From Bauldia sp. (lineage in GTDB: Bacteria; Pseudomonadota; Alphaproteobacteria; Rhizobiales; Kaistiaceae): 30,955 bases of DNA. The DNA is taken from positions 1 to 30,955 of the forward strand of contig JAGRKY010000430.1 of the NCBI GenBank assembly GCA_020442095.1, read 5' to 3'. This document shows positions 14,486 through 22,136 of the stretch, one piece after another. The stretch's first letter is position 1. Every line of letters starts with the position of its first letter. The position numbers were made by a program, and so were the translations under genes. Below the pieces are notes generated by a model, which saw only the letters and a program-made list of their open reading frames with translations, searched no databases and had not been told where the DNA came from.

Positions 14486-17032
14486 CTAGGCCCGGGGCCG
14501 GCGGGCCTGGGAATAGACAGCGACAGCGCCAAGCGTGATGCCGCCGATGAACCAGTATTGCCAGGCGCCCGACAGACTGAGGAAAGTGGTCGTCGAGTTG
14601 ATGACCTGGATCAGGACAGCTCCGAACAGGACACCAATGAAAGCGCCCCGGCCACCGAACAGGCTCGCCCCGCCGAGTACGACGGCCGCGATACTGCTGA
14701 GCGTATAGGTGACGCCCTGGTTGGCGTCTCCGATGCCGAGCTGGGCCATGACCATGATGCCACCGAGAGCGGTGAGAACGGAACAGGCCACAAACGCACC
14801 GACGATGACCCAGCCCGTTGCGACGCCGATGCGAGAGGCCGCCACTTCGTCCGATCCGACGCCGCGCAGGCTCAGACCCCAGCGGGTGTGGCGCAGCGCG
14901 ATCTCGAGGCCGATACCGAGGAGCAGGGCGACGACGAAAGCGATGGGGACGCCGCCGATCTCGTACTGGATGAAGTCGATCACATCAGTCCTGATCGGGC
15001 CGCCCGGCGTCGGCCGCAGCAGGACCGAGAATCCCTGAAGGATGATGAAGATGCCAAGCGTCGCGGCGACCGACGTGAAATTTCCGAAGCGTATCAGCGA
15101 ACCATTGACGAAGCCGACCAGAGCGCCGGCGCCGATCATGGCGACAAGCCCCATGATCATCGTGAAGGCGACGCTGCCGTCCGAGAAGAAGAAAGAAGAT
15201 ATGACGACGACCAGGCCGACGAGCGGGCCGACCGACACATCGATGCCGCCGGTGAAAATGGCGCAGGCCTGCCCGTATCCGATAAACGCAAGAGCGGCCG
15301 CCAGCAGCAGCATCTTCTCGATATTGAAGGCCGAGACGAAACGAATGTTGTGATCCGTCGCGTAGGCGCCGAGAGCGAGGATGAGGATCGCAAGGACGAC
15401 GCTCGGCGCATAGTCGCCGGCCGCGAACTGCCGCAGGCGCCAGCCCCAGCCCCTCCGCTGGTCGACGCCAGCCGTCCGTCCGCTTCCGTCCTGCTCCTTG
15501 CGGTGTGTCGTGGCCGTGATCATCTTGCGGCCAATCTGTTCCTCGGTGACGTCGTCGCCGGTCAGCTCGCCAACGTTGTGGCCACGCGAGAAGACGATGA
15601 CCCGATCGCAAAGCCCCTCGAGCTCCTGCGTGTCCGACGAGACGATGATGACCGGCGTGCCGGCGTTGGCGATCTCGCGAAGGATCGAATAGATCTCGGC
15701 GCGCGCGCCGACGTCGACGCCGGCCGTCGGCTCTTCCGCCAGCACCAGCGATGGATTCGCCAGCAGGGCGCGTGCCAGGATCACCTTCTGCTGGTTGCCG
15801 CCCGACAGACTGCCGACATTCGCATCGATCGAAGCCGTACGGATGGCGAGGTTCTTGCGCTGCTGTTCGACGGCTGCGCGCTCGACCGACCCGCGAACCA
15901 CCCCGAACTGGGCGAAGCGCGGCAGGGCGGCCAGCGCCGCGTTCTCGCGCACCGACATCCGCATCAGGAGGCCCTCGGTCTGACGTTCCGAGGACAGGAA
16001 GATGACGCCGGCCTTGTAGGCCGATTCCGGATTGCCGAGCCGCAGGGCATTGCCGCCCAGCGAGACCTCGCCGGAGGCGTTGATGAGACCGGCAAGCGAT
16101 CGCAGGAATTCGCTCTGGCCGTTTCCGACGATACCGGCGATGCCGACAATCTCGCCGCCGCCGGCGACCATGCTGACATCGTGGAAATTGCGTCCCGACA
16201 GGTTCTTGACGACGAGCTCGCCGTCCTTGCGCGCGCCGCCACCCTTCTCGGGATACACGCTGGTCACCGAGCGCCCGACGATGAGACGCAGCATCTCGTC
16301 GTCGGACATGTCTTCGGCCAGGGCGGATCCCTGGACCTCGCCGTCGCGCATGACCGTCACCCGGTTCGCGATCTGGCGGACCTCCTGAAGGCGATGCGAA
16401 ATGTAGATGATCGCCGCGCCACGCCGCGCGGCCTCGCGAATCTTCTCGAACAGCAGGTCGACGAGATCGGCGGTCAGCGGTGCCGTCGGCTCGTCGAGAA
16501 TCAGAACCTTCGGCTCGATCGCGAGAGCCTTGGCCAGTTCGATGAGCTGGCGCTGCGCCACCCCGACGTCGGTCATCCTCGTCTTGGGATGGATGGCGCA
16601 GCCGACCCGCTCGAGCTGGCTCGCGACCCACTCCATCATGGTCTGGTTGCCCCGGCGCAAATGGGCGGGCACGGCGAGCGCCATGTTTTCAGCGACGGTG
16701 AGGTCGGGCAGGACCGCCGGGTGCTGGTGGACGATGGCCAGGCCGTGGCGCTGTGCCTGCGCCGCCGAAAGCCGGCCAATCGCTTCGCCGCCGATTTCAA
16801 CGGTCCCGGTATCGGGACGCACGTCACCCGATGCGATGCCCATCAATGTCGATTTGCCCGCGCCGTTCTCGCCAAGCAGCGCGTGAACCTCACCTGCGAT
16901 CGCAGTGAAGGATACGCCGTTGACAGCGACCACGCCGCCATAGCGCTTCGAGACATGTTTCAGCTGAAGCCCGGCGGCGCCGATTGCAGGGGCTTCTGCC
17001 AATTCGGGGCTCCGCTCTTTCACCGACACCAT
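14486..17032 (-). CDS. Fused sugar ABC transporter: tandem ATPase (RbsA-like) plus permease (RbsC-like)
   Basis: This 848-residue protein joins what are normally two genes. Residues about 22-505 are an RbsA/MglA-type double ATPase. NBD1 has a canonical Walker A (GENGAGKST, 54-62) and Walker B (VLILDE, 176-181). NBD2 has the usual degenerate Walker A of the family (GIVGNGQSE), a canonical signature LSGGNQQ (409-415) and an unusual Walker B, LVLAEE (429-434), where Asp is Glu. After a charged linker (about 506-540), residues about 541-848 form an RbsC-type permease with FTGGIDVSVGPLVGL and VVLGGASLFGGRGAFIGVLFGA. It is the third gene of the importer operon, after the separate permease and the binding protein, so the complex would hold two different permease chains. 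An imperfect hairpin separates it from the binding-protein gene. Confidence 0.9.
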   Translation of the reverse strand: MVSVKERSPELAEAPAIGAAGLQLKHVSKRYGGVVAVNGVSFTAIAGEVHALLGENGAGKSTLMGIASGDVRPDTGTVEIGGEAIGRLSAAQAQRHGLAIVHQHPAVLPDLTVAENMALAVPAHLRRGNQTMMEWVASQLERVGCAIHPKTRMTDVGVAQRQLIELAKALAIEPKVLILDEPTAPLTADLVDLLFEKIREAARRGAAIIYISHRLQEVRQIANRVTVMRDGEVQGSALAEDMSDDEMLRLIVGRSVTSVYPEKGGGARKDGELVVKNLSGRNFHDVSMVAGGGEIVGIAGIVGNGQSEFLRSLAGLINASGEVSLGGNALRLGNPESAYKAGVIFLSSERQTEGLLMRMSVRENAALAALPRFAQFGVVRGSVERAAVEQQRKNLAIRTASIDANVGSLSGGNQQKVILARALLANPSLVLAEEPTAGVDVGARAEIYSILREIANAGTPVIIVSSDTQELEGLCDRVIVFSRGHNVGELTGDDVTEEQIGRKMITATTHRKEQDGSGRTAGVDQRRGWGWRLRQFAAGDYAPSVVLAILILALGAYATDHNIRFVSAFNIEKMLLLAAALAFIGYGQACAIFTGGIDVSVGPLVGLVVVISSFFFSDGSVAFTMIMGLVAMIGAGALVGFVNGSLIRFGNFTSVAATLGIFIILQGFSVLLRPTPGGPIRTDVIDFIQYEIGGVPIAFVVALLLGIGLEIALRHTRWGLSLRGVGSDEVAASRIGVATGWVIVGAFVACSVLTALGGIMVMAQLGIGDANQGVTYTLSSIAAVVLGGASLFGGRGAFIGVLFGAVLIQVINSTTTFLSLSGAWQYWFIGGITLGAVAVYSQARRPRA

Positions 17033-17082
17033 CCCACTCCCTTGCGCCGCGACCCGCCGGTCCGGCCAGTCTTGAAGATGAA

Positions 17083-17117
17083 GGAGGAGGAGGCCGGCGC
17101 GGCCGGTCCCCTCCCCT
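17083..17117. repeat. Intercistronic GC-rich hairpin after the binding-protein gene
   Basis: GGAGG and CCGG on the left pair imperfectly with CCGG and CCTCC on the right, in the 110-bp gap between the binding-protein stop and the ATPase-permease start. Such hairpins after binding-protein genes often stabilise the upstream message and reduce read-through. That role is inferred from position; there is no T-tract. Confidence 0.35.
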
Positions 17118-17142
17118 CGTTTTGCGCTACGCCGTGTGGCGC

Positions 17143-18324
17143 TTACAGGCCGCCCTTCAGGGCGCCCAGCGTCTGGGCGGTCGTCAGGCTGGTGCCGTTA
17201 CCCGCCGAATCCGGCAGTTCCGGCGTGCAGAAGACGATACCCTTGAGCGAATCGTCCATCACGAAGTTCGTGACGATCTTGTCGCCGGGGTTCGCAACCA
17301 CATGCTCACCGCCCTTGGTGTCCTTGACGACGAGCGGCTGATCGACCTTGCCGCCGGCTGCTTCGGCGATGGCCCATTGGATGGCGAGACGAACGTTCCA
17401 CTGCTCGGCACTGGTGGTCATGAACTGGAAGTTCTTGTCGCTGCCGTCGGCCTGGGCCTTCTCCCAGTAGCAGCCGAAACCGTTGGCATCCTCGCCAGCG
17501 ATCAGCGGCATCTTGCGGTCGGCACGCTGGAAAGCGCCCGAGGTCAGCAGCGGGATCGACAGGTCACCGAACATGCCATCGATCTGCGGGTACTTGGCGA
17601 TCAGCGCGGTGAGCGACTTGGCGATCAGGCTCGGATCCCAGTTGGTCGCCTCGAAGGGCTCCTGGCCGATCCATTCGATGTCGGGGAAGTCCTTGAGGAC
17701 GTCCCGCATGCCCTGGGCCTTTTCCTCGCTCTCGCTGTTCCCGGGCGGGCCACCTTCGTAGCCGAGGGTACCCTTGCCACCCATGGCTTCCGCGATCCAC
17801 TTGGCCCAGATGACGCCGTGATCGTAGAAATTGGTTCCGACGAAGACGTTGTAGTCCTGGCCCTCGGTGCCGCCGACCTTCACCCGGTACGGGACAACCG
17901 CACTGCCCTGCTTGTAGGCGTCGCGGATCGCCGGCAGCATTGCCTGACCGGCATCCGGGAAGACCACGATCGCCTCGACGCCCTTGGCGGCCAGACCCTG
18001 GAGGTCGGAGATCGCCTTCTGGGTGTTGCCCTGGCCGTCGGTATGCTCCCAGCCGATGACGTTCGGGCAGCGGCTCGCTTCGTTGATCGCGGCGGCAGTG
18101 GTCATCTGTCGCCAAGGATTGTCGGCGAAGCCATCCGCGAGAGCGACCGAAATTTCCTTGTCGCCGCAGAAGTTCGGCGGCGTGGCCTCGGGCTCGGCGC
18201 AATAGAGGCCGTCAGAGATATTCTGGCACCAATCCGGCGCTGCGAGGGCCGGCAGTGCGCCGACTGCCATCCCTGCGACCGTCACCGCACCCGACAACAG
18301 CCTTTTTTGGCTTTTCGAAATCAT
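17143..18324 (-). CDS. Sugar ABC transporter substrate-binding protein (periplasmic binding protein type 1)
   Basis: The 393-residue protein starts with a Sec signal peptide: basic MISKSQKRLL, a hydrophobic stretch, then a likely cleavage site after ALPALA near residue 28. The mature part is an RbsB-like two-lobe periplasmic binding protein (EISVALADGFADNPWRQ, GVEAIVVFPDAG, IDGMFGDLSIPLL). Three cysteines near the mature N-terminus (C33, C42, C53) plus one in SRCPN may form disulfides. It is somewhat longer than RbsB. An ideal AGGAGGAG site lies 8 nt before the ATG, fitting high expression. It sits between the permease and the ATPase-permease fusion. The ligand is unknown; a sugar, uronate or sugar acid is inferred from the neighbours. 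Confidence 0.9.
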   Translation of the reverse strand: MISKSQKRLLSGAVTVAGMAVGALPALAAPDWCQNISDGLYCAEPEATPPNFCGDKEISVALADGFADNPWRQMTTAAAINEASRCPNVIGWEHTDGQGNTQKAISDLQGLAAKGVEAIVVFPDAGQAMLPAIRDAYKQGSAVVPYRVKVGGTEGQDYNVFVGTNFYDHGVIWAKWIAEAMGGKGTLGYEGGPPGNSESEEKAQGMRDVLKDFPDIEWIGQEPFEATNWDPSLIAKSLTALIAKYPQIDGMFGDLSIPLLTSGAFQRADRKMPLIAGEDANGFGCYWEKAQADGSDKNFQFMTTSAEQWNVRLAIQWAIAEAAGGKVDQPLVVKDTKGGEHVVANPGDKIVTNFVMDDSLKGIVFCTPELPDSAGNGTSLTTAQTLGALKGGL

Positions 18325-18391
18325 ATCAGAAACTCCTCCTTGATTGTTCCCACTCCGGGTCCGCGGACGTGACGACGCCCCGCACCCTCTC

Positions 18392-19480
18392 TCACGAACT
18401 CGAGCTGCCGGTGGCCTCCGACGCCGGGTTGCGCCGGATGAGCATTTTCAGCAGCTCCGTCAATTCATTCAGCTTAAGGCTGTACACCGCGACGCCGACG
18501 ATGATCGCGCCACCCTGGAAAAGGAATTGCACCCCTGCGCTGGCACCGGTCGTCAGCACGAGCTGCTGCAACTGGGTGAGGAAGACCGCGGCGATGACCG
18601 TCGCCACAAGATTTCCCGATCCGCCGAAAAGCGACGTCCCGCCGAGCACCACCGCGGCGATCGAGGGAATGAGGTAGATGTCGCCCTGGAACGCGCTCGG
18701 CAGCGATATGATCCCGGCGAGGAATATTCCCCCTATCGCATAAAGCACCGCCGCGCCGACATAGGCGGCTAACTGATAGCGCCCCGCGACAACGCCGGCG
18801 GCACGGGTCGCCTGGGCATTGGCGCCAACCGCCTCGAAGCGTCTGCCGAAAACGGTCTTCTTGATGATGAGCATGACGACGATGGTGATCGCCACGGCGA
18901 GATAGGCCAGCGTGGTCACGCCGAAAATCTTGTAGTCGACGAACGTCGACAGGCTCTCCGGAACCTGCACCGGCGTGCCGCCGGAGATCTGGAGGTTCAC
19001 CCCGTAGAGAACCGCGTTCATGCCTATGGTCGCGACAATCGGCGCGACCTGCGCCTTGCTGACCAGCAATCCGCTGACCAGGCCCGCGACCGCCGCGACC
19101 CCGAGCGCCCACAAAACCGCGGTCAACAGATTCGCGTCGCCAAGACCGGGCTGATGGCTCGAATAGTAGGCGACGATGATCCCGCTAAGGGAGACGACAC
19201 CCGGGACCGACAGGTCGATACCGCCCTGCTGGATGACCAGAGTCTGTCCCAGGGCGATGACGGCGAGGATCGCCGCAAACGGGATCATCCCGCTCATGGC
19301 GCTGCTGCCGAGCGTTTCGGGCTGGACGATCCAGCTCACCAGGAAGAGCAGGATCGTCGCCGCAAGAATGCCGCGGCTCGAACGGAATGGAATCTTTTCG
19401 ACAATCGCGTCGATCGTCCTGCGATTGTCGTCCTCGGTCGGCCGGGGCGCGCCGTTCATGTCGTGGCCCGAAGCGCTCAC
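18392..19480 (-). CDS. Sugar ABC transporter permease (RbsC-like)
   Basis: The 362-residue polytopic membrane protein of the CUT2 branch has a hydrophilic N-terminus of about 37 residues, then about eight to ten hydrophobic segments. It carries the family signatures VIQQGGIDLSVPGVVSLSG and IPSIAAVVLGGTSLFGGSGNL. It is the first main gene of the (-) importer operon. The GTG at 19480 is favoured over the ATG at 19459 because GGGG of GGGGTGA lies 7 nt upstream. The GTG overlaps the stop of a short upstream frame (GTGA). The operon promoter and operator lie about 165-220 bp upstream. It presumably pairs with the permease half of the fused protein. Confidence 0.9.
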   Translation of the reverse strand: MSASGHDMNGAPRPTEDDNRRTIDAIVEKIPFRSSRGILAATILLFLVSWIVQPETLGSSAMSGMIPFAAILAVIALGQTLVIQQGGIDLSVPGVVSLSGIIVAYYSSHQPGLGDANLLTAVLWALGVAAVAGLVSGLLVSKAQVAPIVATIGMNAVLYGVNLQISGGTPVQVPESLSTFVDYKIFGVTTLAYLAVAITIVVMLIIKKTVFGRRFEAVGANAQATRAAGVVAGRYQLAAYVGAAVLYAIGGIFLAGIISLPSAFQGDIYLIPSIAAVVLGGTSLFGGSGNLVATVIAAVFLTQLQQLVLTTGASAGVQFLFQGGAIIVGVAVYSLKLNELTELLKMLIRRNPASEATGSSSS

Positions 19481-19536
19481 CGCTTCACCCCGTCCATGCG
19501 CGCAGCCCAGAAGCTGATCCTGGCAGTGCGATTCAC
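19477..19536 (-). CDS. Possible 19-residue leader peptide coupled to the permease gene
   Basis: In the operon leader, a GGGGAGGA site lies 5 nt before GTG 19536, which opens a 19-codon frame ending DGVKR. Its TGA overlaps the permease GTG as GTGA. The arrangement suggests translational coupling of the permease to a short upstream peptide. I have no homology support for the peptide itself, and it may be only an accident of the strong purine-rich sequence. Confidence 0.25.
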   Translation of the reverse strand: MNRTARISFWAARMDGVKR

Positions 19537-19644
19537 CACTTCCTCCCCTTCAAGGATCCCGTAAGCGGCCGACCGCACGAAACCCTCGCCTTTGTCCTTC
19601 GGTTTCAGTCGATGTTTCCTCGACTTGGCTCCCGGAGAGAACTT

Positions 19645-19669
19645 TCGAGAACGTTCTCCGGGAACGTTT
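19645..19669 (-). promoter_or_regulatory. Double AACGTT operator in front of the ABC importer operon
   Basis: This contains the perfect 12-bp palindrome GAGAACGTTCTC (19647-19658) and a second AACGTT core (19663-19668) whose centre is 13 bp away. On the (-) strand the 25 bases are identical to those at 21090-21114 on the (+) strand. An even-length palindrome with a central CG is typical of LacI-family operators. It begins 2 bp after the -10 box of the importer promoter, so bound repressor would cover the transcription start. Confidence 0.8.
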
Positions 19670-19671
19670 AC

Positions 19672-19701
19672 AGCGTATTGTTCATTCTTCGCCTCTGTCA
19701 A
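19672..19701 (-). promoter_or_regulatory. Sigma-70-type promoter of the ABC importer operon
   Basis: On the (-) strand a consensus -35 TTGACA (19701-19696) is followed after 18 nt by TACGCT (19677-19672) as the -10. The double AACGTT operator follows immediately. This gives a leader of about 180 nt before the permease GTG, which contains a small AGTCGA/TCGACT hairpin and the possible leader peptide. Confidence 0.65.
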
Positions 19702-19920
19702 GTGAGCTTCGGCAATCAGCCACCGGCAAAGCTGCTATGGAGCGACCGCTTGCCGCCGAACGGCGCGTTCTTTCGGCCGCCATCTTGCCGCACGCGGCGT
19801 AAGCTCGCCACGAGACTGCATCACGAAATCATCATTTTGGAAAGTCGGATCGCCATCGCCGCGTCCTGCGTTCCCGGGACCTCCCGGCCGGTCACGTCAA
19901 CGCAGCGGCGGCGAAAGCAA
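19702..19920. other. Non-coding gap with compound hairpin downstream of LacI gene 2
   Basis: No gene is supported here. At 19857-19913, just past the LacI stop, is a nested structure. The outer arms are CGCCGC/GCGGCG, the inner arms CTGCGTT (19866-19872)/AACGCAG (19899-19905), and a further CCGGGA-CC-TCCCGG palindrome lies in the loop (19874-19887). It probably ends or pauses LacI transcription before the importer promoter; there is no T-tract. Confidence 0.45.
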
Positions 19921-20961
19921 TCACCCCTCGCTGCGAAACCAGGTGGTGTCGCGCTCCATCAGCGTCCCCGAGAGGCGGACGATCTTGGGCCTGGCGCGAG
20001 GGTGCTGTCGGATCTTGCGGACGATGTCGACGGTGGATTCGACCATCGCGGCGACCGGCTGGCGGACCGTCGTCAACGAGTAGGACGGCCAGGATGCCAT
20101 GGCGATGTCGTCGAAGCCGGCGACCGACAGGTCGTCGGGAACCCGCAGCCCGAATTCCCTGCGGGCAGCATCGACGACGCCGAGGGCGACGATGTCATTC
20201 GCCCCGAAGACCGCGTCAGGTCGCGGCGTCCGGGCGAGCAGCCGCTTCGCCGCCTCGTAGCCGGCCTCGTAGCCGAAGGCGCCGGCGTCCTCGCGGAGCG
20301 GCGGCGCAACGCCACGCGCGATGCATCGCTTGGAAAAGCCCTCCCATCGATCGACGGTCGTCGACGCATCGGGCCGGCCGGCCACGTAGGCAAGCCGCTT
20401 GTGGCCCTGATCGATCAGGCGGTCGGCGATCTGCCGGCCGCCATCGACGTTGTCGCAGGTGACGGCCCAGGACTCGCCGTCGGAAACGTAGCGATTGAAG
20501 AAGATCACCGGCGTGCCGGCTTCGCGACAGTCTCTCGCGGCCGCCGATGTCAGGGTGGCGGCGAGGAGGATCGCGATGTCCGGCTGGTAGCGCAGGAGCA
20601 AGCGCAATGCCTCGTCGCTGCTGCGCGACGGGCTCGCCGAGACCAGCATGACGTTCATGTCTTCCGTCTGCAGGGCCTCGGTGAGTTGGTTAAGCACTTC
20701 CGGATAAAACGGGTTGGTTATATCCGCGGCGACGATTCCGGCGATGTGGGTCTGCTTGGTGATCAGGCTTCGCGCCAGCGGATTGGGGCGGTAGCCGAGT
20801 GCGGCCGCCCGCTCCAGGACTTCGCGGCGGGTATCCTTCGCGATGTCGGCATTCTGATGGAATGCGCGAGACACGGTGGCCACCGAGAGGTCGAGATCCC
20901 TGGCCAGATCGCGGAGGGTTATTCGAGGCTTCTGCCCCGCAACGAGTGTCCTGCGCTTCAT
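19921..20961 (-). CDS. LacI-family transcriptional regulator (probable regulator of flanking operons)
   Basis: The 346-residue protein, counted from ATG 20961, has the helix-turn-helix ITLRDLARDLDLSVATVSRAF (about 14-34) and the hinge ALGYRPNPLARSLITKQT. The ligand domain (IAGIVAADITNPFYPEVL, SVAGFDDIAMASWPSYSLTTVRQP) is very like that of the LacI protein at 13282-14295. A TTG at 21012 would add 17 residues but is weak; ATG 20961 is close to AGAGG. The gene lies between two identical 25-bp double operators, one in front of the importer operon and one in front of the enzyme operon at 21237. It is therefore the best candidate for the protein that binds them. Autoregulation is possible, because the second operator lies in its own upstream region. 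Confidence 0.92.
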   Translation of the reverse strand: MKRRTLVAGQKPRITLRDLARDLDLSVATVSRAFHQNADIAKDTRREVLERAAALGYRPNPLARSLITKQTHIAGIVAADITNPFYPEVLNQLTEALQTEDMNVMLVSASPSRSSDEALRLLLRYQPDIAILLAATLTSAAARDCREAGTPVIFFNRYVSDGESWAVTCDNVDGGRQIADRLIDQGHKRLAYVAGRPDASTTVDRWEGFSKRCIARGVAPPLREDAGAFGYEAGYEAAKRLLARTPRPDAVFGANDIVALGVVDAARREFGLRVPDDLSVAGFDDIAMASWPSYSLTTVRQPVAAMVESTVDIVRKIRQHPRARPKIVRLSGTLMERDTTWFRSEG

Positions 20962-21049
20962 CGCCTCTCGACCATTTTCGCGTTCTGTAGCCGCGCCGCG
21001 AGTTGCTGACAACCCCCACCGGGAAACGCAACATCGACGCTTCGGTCCC

Positions 21050-21079
21050 TTGACACGACCGAACAGACGACCCTACGGT
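21050..21079 (+). promoter_or_regulatory. Sigma-70-type promoter of the catabolic operon 21237-27398
   Basis: A consensus TTGACA (21050-21055), an 18-nt spacer and TACGGT (21074-21079) form a promoter nearly the same as that of the importer operon, including spacer length. The operator starts 11 bp downstream of the -10, over or just past the expected start point. Confidence 0.65.
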
Positions 21080-21089
21080 GGGTCATTGA

Positions 21090-21114
21090 AAACGTTCCCG
21101 GAGAACGTTCTCGA
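21090..21114 (+). promoter_or_regulatory. Double AACGTT operator in front of the catabolic operon
   Basis: AACGTT (21091-21096) is followed, 13 bp centre to centre, by the perfect palindrome GAGAACGTTCTC (21101-21112). The 25 bases are the same as those on the opposite strand at 19645-19669. This ties the enzyme operon to the importer operon. The LacI gene starts 130 bp away in the other direction. Confidence 0.8.
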
Positions 21115-21236
21115 TATTCTAGTTTCACGCTTCGAACCCGGACCGACGCACCAGAGTCCGGGACGAAAATCGTCCCGAGAGATCGCAAACCGGTCGGTTG
21201 CCGCGCATTCGATCGAGGGGAGGGAGCAAGGCTTCG

Positions 21237-22136
21237 ATGACGTCCGACTTTCCAATGGTGGACCCGCACGTCCATTTCTGGGACCCGGAGAAATACTACC
21301 TTCCCTGGTTGTGCGACAAGCCGCTGATCCCATTCCGTTACGGCGACTATTCGTCGATCTGCCGGCGCTATCTCCCCTCCGACTATTTTGCCGATGCCGG
21401 CCCGCACAACGTCGTCAAGATCGTCTATCTCGAAGCGGAGTGGGACCCGAAGGACCCGATCGGTGAAATGGATTTCATCGACGGCCTGAGGAAGGAGACC
21501 GGCTTCCCCACCGCCGCGATCGCCCAGGCATGGCTCGATCGCGAGGATGTTGCGGAGGTTCTCGAGAGCCACGCAGCACGCGACTTCGTCCGCGGCGTCC
21601 GCCAGAAGCCGCGCGGCAGTTCCAGGCCCGGCAGCGGACAGTCGACGAGCATGAGTGACCCGCTCTGGCGCGAAGGCTTCGCCCGGCTGCAGCCGCTCGG
21701 CCTCCAGTTCGATCTGCAGACGCCGTGGTGGCATCTCGACGAGGCGGCGGCGCTGGCCCGCGCCTTCCCCGACACCCGCATCGTGCTCCTGCATACCGGC
21801 CTTCCGGCCGACCGCAGCCGGGAAGGGCTCGCGGGTTGGAAGGCGGCGATGAACGATTTCGCCGAATGCCCCAACGTCGCGGTCAAGATATCGGGCATCG
21901 GCCTGCCCGGAGTACCGTGGACCGCCGAGAATAATCGCGAGGTGGTCCTCAGCACGATCGAGGCATTCGGCGTCGACCGCTGCATGTTCGCCAGCAACTT
22001 CCCGGTGGACGGCGTCTGCGGCGATCTGGAGACGATCTTCTCCGGCTACAAGACCATCACCGCTGGTTTCTCCGACGACGAGCGTCGGAAGCTGTTCCAC
22101 GACAACGCCATTCACTTCTACCGGCTCGATGACTGA
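21237..22136 (+). CDS. Amidohydrolase_2-family lactonase-like hydrolase
   Basis: This 299-residue TIM-barrel amidohydrolase has an intact HxH (DPHVHFWDP, H11 and H13) and a C-terminal CMFASNFPVDG motif. It is in the fuconolactonase/rhamnonolactonase-like branch of Amidohydrolase_2, so hydrolysis of a sugar lactone is the best guess. I chose ATG 21237 because MTSDFPMVDPHVH starts as in the family and GGGAGGGAG lies upstream, though at about 10 nt. It is the first gene of the (+) operon behind the LacI-type operator. It overlaps the next gene by 8 bp (ATG within its last codons), suggesting coupled translation. Confidence 0.87.
   Translation: MTSDFPMVDPHVHFWDPEKYYLPWLCDKPLIPFRYGDYSSICRRYLPSDYFADAGPHNVVKIVYLEAEWDPKDPIGEMDFIDGLRKETGFPTAAIAQAWLDREDVAEVLESHAARDFVRGVRQKPRGSSRPGSGQSTSMSDPLWREGFARLQPLGLQFDLQTPWWHLDEAAALARAFPDTRIVLLHTGLPADRSREGLAGWKAAMNDFAECPNVAVKISGIGLPGVPWTAENNREVVLSTIEAFGVDRCMFASNFPVDGVCGDLETIFSGYKTITAGFSDDERRKLFHDNAIHFYRLDD

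Noticed and set aside
14174..17341. Very long (+) frame of over 1000 codons opposite the ABC fusion and LacI genes
   Set aside because: It is an antisense shadow of GC-rich coding DNA. Its translation is Asp/Arg/His-rich low-complexity sequence with no recognisable domain, while the (-) frame encodes clear ABC and LacI motifs.
15572..17397. Two further AACGTT hexamers (15572-15577 and 17392-17397)
   Set aside because: Both lie inside coding sequence without the flanking GAG/CTC arms or a second core 13 bp away; chance occurrence is enough.
19477..19701. A 74-codon (-) frame upstream of the permease
   Set aside because: Its TTG start is the -35 box of the importer promoter and the frame runs through the operator, so it cannot be translated in full. 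Only its last 19 codons are considered, as a leader peptide.
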